64,000 bases of DNA. Origin: Amorphochlora amoebiformis (Eukaryota > Cercozoa > Chlorarachniophyceae). Under the pieces are notes generated by a model. The model searched no databases. It was not told the origin of the DNA and was given only the letters and a program-made list of their open reading frames with translations. A program made the position numbers and the translations under genes. Of the stretch, positions 1 to 64,000 are shown one piece after another. The DNA is taken from NCBI GenBank assembly GCA_054601695.1, contig BAAHQB010000086.1, positions 1-64,000 on the forward strand, read 5' to 3'. Numbering within the stretch: the stretch's first letter is position 1; each line of letters starts with the position of its first letter.

Positions 1-162
1 TTGTATTCATACATTTTTCTGTGTATATTCATACATTTTTCTGTGTATATGTTGTATACATATAACATCATATGCATTTACTTAGTTGCAAATATATACA
101 TACATGCATACATATATATACATATACATGCACACACACATATATTATATATATACATATAT

Positions 163-211
<49 letters not shown>

Positions 212-219
212 TTTATATA

Positions 220-262
<43 letters not shown>

Positions 263-364
263 AAAATATAACTATATCAGAGCAAGGGTGTTTTACAAGT
301 GGGGATGGGGTGCTTGGCAAAGTACTTTGCAGATCAGAAATGGTGCATATTATATATCTATATG

Positions 365-413
<49 letters not shown>

Positions 414-506
414 ATGTATGTATACATTTATATGTGGTAGCGCAACAGTATAGCTTAGTCCATTATTTGGTTGAGATGAGATCCGTTTTAATTCGTCCGT
501 TGGATT

Positions 507-27395
<26,889 letters not shown>

Positions 27396-28671
27396 ACCTT
27401 AAGCCAATCAAAACTTATGCAAACGTAGAATAATTATAACGGTACCTAAATCAGTATACACGTTACAGACAAACACATTTGGTGACACAAATGCTATGTA
27501 TAAATAGTAATCAAAAACTAGTCTAATGAATCACTACGTTTAATTAGCTATATATAGTTGTACTAATTCTAGTAATTCTACTTAGTTATAATTATAGCTA
27601 GATATACTACGTACTTAGTTCATCTAGTAAATTTAACTGCCGCCTAGTTACTAGAGTTAGCTATAGTTGTACAGTAATCTCTAAAACCTGTATAGATCAC
27701 CTGGTGTAAGAATCAGAATTCTAGTTCATTCAATTGTGACGCAGACGGGAAGCAAGTGATACAAAACAGACTTATTGCATCGCGCACCTCTAGACCTGTG
27801 GTCCGGTGGAGATAATGCAGCGCTAGCCTTGGTGAGTTGTAATGCATTAAGAGGATACATCCGACGATGAGAAGGTCGCTGTCGAGAAAGCGAGTAGAGC
27901 ATAAGAAAATAGGCCTCGCGAACGTACGGCGAGGTTAACTAGATATCGCTGTCGATCGGTTAGCTGTGCTGCCGAAGGGACGCATTTTAGAAGAAAAAAA
28001 GATGAGAAGGCAGAAGTTGCTCGACAAATCTTTCGGCTTGCCAGACTTATAAAGGGATTTTTATTCACTCTTCTGTGGTAGTCACGCGATGCAGATATAT
28101 GAGAGCCCAGGCCGAAATCATGAGACGACGCCTAGGTCAGACACGACCCGTGGGCTTGCGTCGAGCCTGCTCGTTACAACACTTGATCACAGCCGCGAGT
28201 GGGAAGTTATGCGGGAGATCCTCACTAGAGAAGCCACGACCATTACGCAGTTTGCTGAATTCGAGGCAAAAGCACACAATTAATCGATGTAAAAAGACAT
28301 ACATGGGATGCCTACCTCATAAAGGACTTGATTTTCAGGTCTGAGCAGGGCATGAACTGCCTGCGCACGCTGTGGTCGGGCTTTCTGTGAGAAGGCATTG
28401 GTCTCTGAGGTGACACCTGCGCACTTCTGTCTCCCAGGCTTCCACCGGTATTGCCGTTAGGTGATTTCACTTTAAAAAAGTTATTTTAATTTATCGGACA
28501 CGTACTTAATTATTAGGCTTTTATATATACCAAGAAACCCTAACAAATGAAACGGTTATCTATTCGTTTCAATTCTCTCGGTTATCTACCCTCTAATGCC
28601 TTATTAACCTCTAATACCATAGCCACATTGTCACCTAGCTGTGTCACGGAACGGAACGTGTCTTCTCCGCC
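27396..28671. other. Intergenic spacer between the ABCF and LRR-kinase genes
   Basis: About 1.3 kb with no (AT)n array, in sharp contrast to the flanking introns. The part at 27480-27700 is rich in CTAG, TAGCTA and similar short palindromes. Several short open frames occur between 27720 and 28343. I see no clear promoter or polyadenylation motif. Confidence 0.6.
28089..28283 (+). CDS. Possible small protein, 64 residues, function unknown
   Basis: An uninterrupted frame from ATG 28089 to TAA 28281. Its C-terminal half (REWEVMREILTREATTITQF, then AEFEAKAHN) is amphipathic, acidic and protein-like. I do not recognise a family. The overlapping frame in 28075-28344 is also open, and a short intron (GTCAGA at about 28136 to CACAG at about 28194) would keep only the last half, so the structure is unclear. 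Upstream, 27964-28077 is open in a Lys/Arg/Glu-rich frame and could be another exon or a shadow. Confidence 0.3.
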   Translation: MQIYESPGRNHETTPRSDTTRGLASSLLVTTLDHSREWEVMREILTREATTITQFAEFEAKAHN

Positions 28672-43224
<14,553 letters not shown>

Positions 43225-44330
43225 CCGGTGGAATCATATTCTCGACCATGCTACGCATTCATTTTCTTACCTCACACAAATGTTAAGGCTCCCAGTTTAA
43301 ATTTACTCAAATCAGAGAGTGATCGTTGGTCCGAACAGAGATTCCGAATAATTAAGCGTTGATTTCCTATCTTGAGCTTGCATGAATACTATGGTGGTAA
43401 TTTGTTATTGTCCATATGAATCTTGAAGAGAACGCATGCGGCAATTTGAGTATAATTAATTCTACTCGAACTTCACGTGCTGTGATGTGTATGTCTAGTA
43501 TGTACGCGCAAGACTGTACTTGTTGATCATGAGTCTTGAGGTAGATAGATAGATTCTTAATGCTTGCGTCGTGTAGCTACTAGAGCTAGCTATTGTAACT
43601 ACAGCCTGGTGTGATATGTAACTAGATGTAATAATAACTAGAATGACCATGATCGGATCATCCAATACAAGCATACACCAACTCTGGCATGTTAATATTC
43701 ATGAGGTGTGCACTGCAGGTTTAGTACGATGTGCATTGTAGGTTTAGTACGAATACAACATGTTACATTTTGTATCAGACGGTTATACACTAGGCCAAAT
43801 GTGGTACGCACTACTAAACATTGGATAGAACTAACGTATACGTACGGTGCGTATGTAAGTGTTCCACGTACACTAGGTACATGCATACGCATATACGTAG
43901 GTATACGCATATTGTACATACACTGTCATACGTACAATCTAGATACGTACGTATAAGTGTATGTTTACGTTTATCTAGTTTATTGTTGAATTTGCGTACG
44001 ATTTGTATATACGCACGTACTTACAGTCATATACGTATACGTACGTATGTACGTCTAGGTACGTATACTACTGTACTACGGTAATATATTATTGTACAAT
44101 ATTATCTAGACTACATACACATTGTGTTATCTAGGTTATATACTACCAGCTGCGTGAAGTACGTACTTCGCATTGTCTAGATAGTATACGTGTACGCAAA
44201 GCATTTACACGCAGGTAATATGTTGTATTGTCTTGTTACTCTTGTATTGTTTGTAGTCGAGATCTAGTAGATTATATATATATAAATATAAATATATATA
44301 TATATATGTATGTATATATGTATAATCTAG

Positions 44331-44389
<59 letters not shown>

Positions 44390-44820
44390 GTCGTATAGAC
44401 TGAGATACGCATATGCGCATGCGTTACCGTGATCATGATTCATGACCATTTCTAGTTCAAGCCTAGACAGCAAAAAATACTAGCACCAGCGCATGTACGA
44501 GCTTGAAATATAAGTAGTAAAGTCTAGCTAAACCCTGTATGTCTAGTATGTATTGACTGTAAGCTAGTAAATCCTTCCGACTCCTTGCCTTACTTCATGT
44601 CGCAAATGCCTCTAATGAAATTTCGAACTTAAGTATGAATAATAGTCCTAATTCACGCAACCGTCGGATTCCAAAGCAGTAAGCATTTGATTTCTTTTTC
44701 CCATATTAGATATGTTACGCATGACCATGCGTGTAGATAGAAAGTTTGCGACACATGGAGAGTGAGTCGGATTGTTGTCTCTGATCTTTCTGTGAGAACA
44801 AAGGGCTTCTTTCTATTTTT
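43225..44820. other. Spacer between convergent LRR-kinase and SWEET genes
   Basis: About 1.6 kb. Only short AT arrays occur, at about 44274-44305 and 44334-44386. The stretch 43800-44090 is rich in TACGTA/GTACGTA-type palindromes. Nothing here reads convincingly as an exon. Confidence 0.5.
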
Positions 44821-51523
<6,703 letters not shown>

Positions 51524-51663
51524 ATACTGATCAGGGTTAGCTGAACTCTCATGCCTTAACTCCCCTTAAAGAATTTATAATTAGGTTGGGGGAGATTAGA
51601 GTTATCGACAATCTCCAATTCTGAAACGGCTTTTCAAAAAATCAAGCGAGCTCTCCTAGAATA
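51524..51663. promoter_or_regulatory. Divergent promoter interval between the SWEET and DUF1499 genes
   Basis: Only 140 bases separate the two outward-facing start codons (ATG at 51523 on minus, 51664 on plus); it is about 270 if the SWEET starts at Met44. The interval contains AT-rich stretches (around 51567-51580 and 51634-51645) but no TATA box I would defend. It has no AT microsatellite. Shared regulation is inferred from arrangement only. Confidence 0.5.
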
Positions 51664-59707
<8,044 letters not shown>

Positions 59708-59934
59708 CTTTCCCCTTCTCGTGGCCTCTCTCTCCCTCCCTCTCTAACTCTCTAACTTCCCTTTTCATCTCGCGGTGAGTGAAATCGAAATCGAATATGG
59801 TCAGTGAAATCGAATGTAGTGTGAGTGAAATCGAATATAGTACGAAACTACTCTGTGTTTCTCATCATGAAAAAGTATTGTTTGAGAGATATATCGTGTT
59901 GTAGATATATATGTGTTAGTGCGTATGTATATCG

Positions 59935-60001
<67 letters not shown>

Positions 60002-60199
60002 GTATGTATATATTTGCCTCATCATGAAAATTATGGTTTGAGAGATATATCGTGTTGTGTACATGTATGTGTTAGTGGATATGTATATTAATATATATGT
60101 ATATATATATATATATATATTATATACTTAGGTTTCTATATCCATAAATACATTAAGTATTATATATATATATATATATATATATGCATATATAATATA

Positions 60200-60245
<46 letters not shown>

Positions 60246-60285
60246 ATATGTGTATATATATATATATATATATGTATGTATATCT

Positions 60286-60320
<35 letters not shown>

Positions 60321-60339
60321 ATACATGCACCAAGATCTA

Positions 60340-60408
<69 letters not shown>

Positions 60409-60851
60409 ATATACATATATACATATATATATATAAAATATATATATACATATACATATACATATATATATACATATATATATATATATTATATATTATA
60501 TGTAAAACATATATATATATACATACAACATATAAATACACATATTGGCAATCAATGCAAATCTAAATTAGGCCGTACGCGATACCATTGGAGCGCGTGT
60601 GGTGGGTTGTGAGCTTCTCGAGTGTTACGACGTACGCCTCACGGGTGCTAACTCTTAATAGCATGCTATTAATAACATGCTATTAGTAACATGCTATTAA
60701 TAGCATGCTCTTAACAGCTATTAATAGCATGCTCTTAACAGCATGCTACGTGCACTAATAATAACTTAGGCGTAGCCGCTATATAGGCTAGACTCTCTAG
60801 TCAAAACTCTGGCTTCCAGAATACACTACATGTATGTACTATTTATAAATG

Positions 60852-60885
<34 letters not shown>

Positions 60886-60998
60886 GTGACAGTGACCGCT
60901 CCTTCTTGTCATGATGAATCGAGCACTAGTGCAAGTTATTTTGATCAATGGTCTTATCGGTCAGTGTCAGTATTGCCGAGTCATGCTGTAAAGAAGCG

Positions 60999-61040
<42 letters not shown>

Positions 61041-61545
61041 TGCTAGTCAGTACGTACCTAGCTGGTATTTTCTAGTATATGTATACCCAAAGTAATCATT
61101 AGGCTATGATATATGCGTGGTAGATTCGATATATATATATATATATATATAATACTAGATACTGTATATCTCTGATCTCATGATTGTGTCCTCGCGTACA
61201 CTATCTCTAGTATCCTAGGTGTCTAGTTTTACTAGTATAGCTAGTATAGGGATATTCGTCTGCTAGGTCTGAGCACACAAGTTCGTTTCAATTTACAATA
61301 TCTCAATGATGCATGAGCATGCTTAATCTAGTTAATCATCAACTTTCTCAAATAATTTTAATTTCACGACAAATGTATTAAGTGGAGTTTTAAAGTGACC
61401 ATGATGAGTAGGCGGGGCTGTACATACAATCGAGAAGCGAATCGCTAGCTTACTAGAGCCTAAGACGTGTCGCATGTGCTAGATGTGCTAGATGTGGGCC
61501 GAACGGTCGATCTAGTCGATGGACGTGAATACTTTTTTTTCAAAA
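59708..61545. other. Spacer between convergent genes, with small repeats
   Basis: Contains a CT-rich stretch, a three-copy GTGAAATCGAA minisatellite (59775-59842), a duplicated segment (59863-59930 and 60019-60090), AT arrays at 59938-60530, and the GCATGCT-type repeats at about 60653-60755. The part 60770-61540 is mostly non-repetitive with CTAG-rich patches. No exon is recognised. Confidence 0.5.
60653..60755. repeat. 14-base tandem repeat built on ATAGCATGCT
   Basis: About six imperfect units (ACATGCTATTAATA and GCATGCTCTTAACA types). Each contains a CATG or GCATGC palindrome, giving strong fold-back potential. Confidence 0.75.
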
Positions 61546-61863
61546 TCAGAACGACAATACCCCAATCACCGACAAGCTGCAGCCCGTCAGGGGCAAAATC
61601 ACCGGCAGAGCTATCCATAAGTACATTCCTCTGTTGCTCTTTGTCTCCTCCCCGAGCAACGCCTGGCTGTGACCTGACGCCGAGTCACACTGTTGGGTTA
61701 GGAGGAGGGTTGAGATTTTTTTTTCTCTCTTTGTATTACCTCAATCATATATATATATGTGTGTGTGTGTGTGTAGATGTATGTATATATTATATATTGT
61801 ATATGTGGTTTTATATATATGTATGTATATATATATATAGTATAGTATATAGAGTAAATATGT

Positions 61864-61905
<42 letters not shown>

Positions 61906-61908
61906 TAT

Positions 61909-61944
<36 letters not shown>

Positions 61945-61980
61945 GTCTAAATATTTATTACACGTATATAGTATACTAAA

Positions 61981-62046
<66 letters not shown>

Positions 62047-62074
62047 ACACACACACAGACGCACGCACACTCAC

Positions 62075-62113
<39 letters not shown>

Positions 62114-62265
62114 CAACTCGATTCGGGCCACGGGTAGAGAACATATCTCCCCCACCCTCTTTCTGTATCCTCTCCACCCTATCTCTCATTTTCTCTCTCT
62201 CTCTCTCTCACCTTCCTTTTTCTTCTCTCTCTCTCTCTCTCTCTCTCTCTTATCTTCCTTTTTCT

Positions 62266-62304
<39 letters not shown>

Positions 62305-62353
62305 CTTCCTTTTTCTTCTTCTTCTCTCTCTCTCTCTCTCTTGTCTTCCTTTT

Positions 62354-62392
<39 letters not shown>

Positions 62393-62561
62393 CTTCCTTT
62401 TTCTTCTCTCTCTCTCTCTCTCTCTCTCTTATCTTCCTTTTTCTTCTCTCTCTCTCTCTTATCTTCCTTTTTCTTCTCTCTCTCTCTCTCTCTCTTATCT
62501 TCCTTTTTCTTCTCTCTCTCTCTCTCTCTCTCTCACTCTCTCTCTCTCTTATCTTCCTTTT

Positions 62562-62600
<39 letters not shown>

Positions 62601-62640
62601 CTTCCTTTTTCATCTCTCTCTCTCTCTCTTATCTTCTTTT

Positions 62641-62681
<41 letters not shown>

Positions 62682-62743
62682 CTTCCTTTTTCTTCTCTCT
62701 CTCTCTCTCTCTTATCTTCCTTTTCTTCTTCTCTCTCTCTCTT

Positions 62744-62776
<33 letters not shown>

Positions 62777-62869
62777 TATCTTCCTTTTTCTTCTCTCTCT
62801 CTCTCTCTCTCTCTCTCTTACCTTCCTTTTTCTTCTCTCTCTCTCTCTCTCTCTCTCTTACCTTCTTTT

Positions 62870-62908
<39 letters not shown>

Positions 62909-62989
62909 CTTCCTTTTTCTTCTCTCTCTCTCTCTCTCTCTCTTATCTTCCTTTTTCTTCTCTCTCTCTCTCTCTTATCTTCCTTTTCT

Positions 62990-63034
<45 letters not shown>

Positions 63035-63376
63035 GTCTCTCCTGCCTGCATGTACCTCGTCTATCGGAGACACGGGGGCGGGAGACAATTTTTCTAGCAG
63101 CTTGTCGAGCAAGGGGAACGCGTTTTGGCTGTGATGGTTGGAGCTTTGTTCCCTTGAGCTCGGTTTTGAATTCGATGCTTGGGGCTTGGAGCTGGTCATA
63201 TATATATATATATATATATATGTGTATATATATGTGTATAATATATATATATATATGTATATATTACATATATGTATATATATATATATATATATGTAAA
63301 ACATATATATAAATCTATACCGCCTGGATTCGTTCCTGTGTCGACGTCGCATGGCTTCCACAGCCAAGTAGGCATA
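61546..63376 (-). CDS. 3' part of an unidentified gene ending in a membrane segment
   Basis: Four phase-consistent exons: 63376-63321 ([18 protein letters not shown]), 63191-63056 (Ser/Asn/Gln-rich, then [20 protein letters not shown]), 62156-62112 ([15 protein letters not shown]), and 61662-61546 ([15 protein letters not shown], then [20 protein letters not shown], ending VLSF-stop). The hydrophobic C-terminus suggests a tail anchor or a last transmembrane helix. I do not recognise the family. The 5' part lies beyond 63376, perhaps beyond the window. The intron at 62157-63055 is almost entirely a CT minisatellite. Confidence 0.55.
62180..63035. repeat. CT minisatellite with TTATCTTCCTTTTTCTT spacers
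   Basis: About 20 copies of a (CT)n run followed by a TTATCTTCCTTTTTCTT-type spacer. Long Leu-Ser frames are artefacts. It fills the intron between the 63056-63191 and 62112-62156 exons of the minus-strand gene. Confidence 0.9.
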
Positions 63377-63463
63377 CTACATATACATATACATATATAT
63401 ATATATATATTATATATATATATTTATATTTATATTTATATCTACATATATATATATATACAT

Positions 63464-63513
<50 letters not shown>

Positions 63514-63631
63514 TTTAGTATAATGATATGTATAATAATGATAATAATAATAATGATAATAATGACAATATAAGCATCAAAGAGGAGAGAATAAAGAGGG
63601 AGGAGGGAAAAAGAGGGATAATGAAGATAGG

Positions 63632-63684
63632 CACATACTGTTTCATCAGAGAGAGAGAAGAGCTATTACATACATATGTATGTT

Positions 63685-63733
<49 letters not shown>

Positions 63734-63802
63734 GAGTTATTACATACGTATGTGTATATATAATGTTATATATATATATATATAATAATAATATATATAT
63801 AT

Positions 63803-63859
<57 letters not shown>

Positions 63860-63914
63860 TGTTTCATCAGAGAGAAGAGGGAGAGAGAAGAGTTATTATA
63901 TACACATGTATGTT

Positions 63915-63930
<16 letters not shown>
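63632..63930. repeat. Repeated GTTTCATCAGAGAGA...GAGTTATTACATAC unit
   Basis: Two full copies (about 63637-63695 and 63854-63925) and a partial one (63731-63755), each followed by an (AT)n array. This looks like amplification of an array plus its flank. Confidence 0.65.
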
Positions 63931-63995
<65 letters not shown>

Positions 63996-64000
63996 CATAT

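Noticed and set aside
27847-28068. Minus-strand 73-residue open frame
   Set aside because: Antisense of a more protein-like Lys/Glu-rich plus frame. No family and no splice context.
61467-61979. Plus-strand 170-residue open frame and a possible plus exon at 61550-61620 ([20 protein letters not shown])
   Set aside because: The minus strand gives a C-terminal exon with a membrane helix that fits three upstream exons in phase. The plus reading has no partner exons.

Overview
The window is nuclear DNA of a eukaryote. Five genes with many small exons can be rebuilt by joining exons whose reading phases agree. The introns are mostly (AT)n microsatellite, with CT/GA, (CG)n, poly(T) and telomere-like TTAGGG/CCCTAA tracts. 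Most long open frames (Tyr/Ile, Ala/Arg, Leu/Ser repeats) are microsatellite read in frame and are not genes. The lineage cannot be fixed from sequence alone. A DUF1499-like protein with a signal peptide, a basic Ser/Thr/Arg segment and a twin-Arg hydrophobic segment suggests a microbial alga, or a relative, with a complex plastid. The TTAGGG repeats and a bacterial-type LRR-kinase fit that but do not prove it.

Layout. About 0.5-27.4 kb, + strand: an ABCF3/GCN20-type ATPase in about 31 exons, whose phase-compatible 5' exons encode a Tudor-like domain and a basic linker. 27.4-28.7 kb: a spacer free of AT arrays, with short unassigned open frames. 28.67-43.22 kb, + strand: a leucine-rich-repeat protein kinase of the bacterial/algal type. 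43.2-44.8 kb: a convergent spacer. 44.82-51.52 kb, - strand: a SWEET/MtN3 sugar transporter with a His/Lys-rich N-terminal extension. 51.52-51.66 kb: a 140-base divergent promoter interval. 51.66-59.71 kb, + strand: the DUF1499-like protein. 59.7-61.5 kb: a convergent spacer with small repeats. 61.55 kb to beyond about 63.4 kb, - strand: the 3' end of an unidentified gene ending in a hydrophobic segment.

Exons are about 14-110 bases (the SWEET first exon is 660), have balanced base composition and are bounded by GT...AG, with many GTC donors and one probable GC donor. AT arrays often run directly into a TATAG acceptor. Interstitial telomere-like tracts lie mainly inside introns, and in at least one case a variant repeat appears to form the 3' splice site. 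The genes do not form an obvious pathway: one is translation-linked (ABCF), one signalling (LRR-kinase), one sugar transport (SWEET), one probably plastid/thylakoid (DUF1499). All exon calls are manual, with no transcript evidence.
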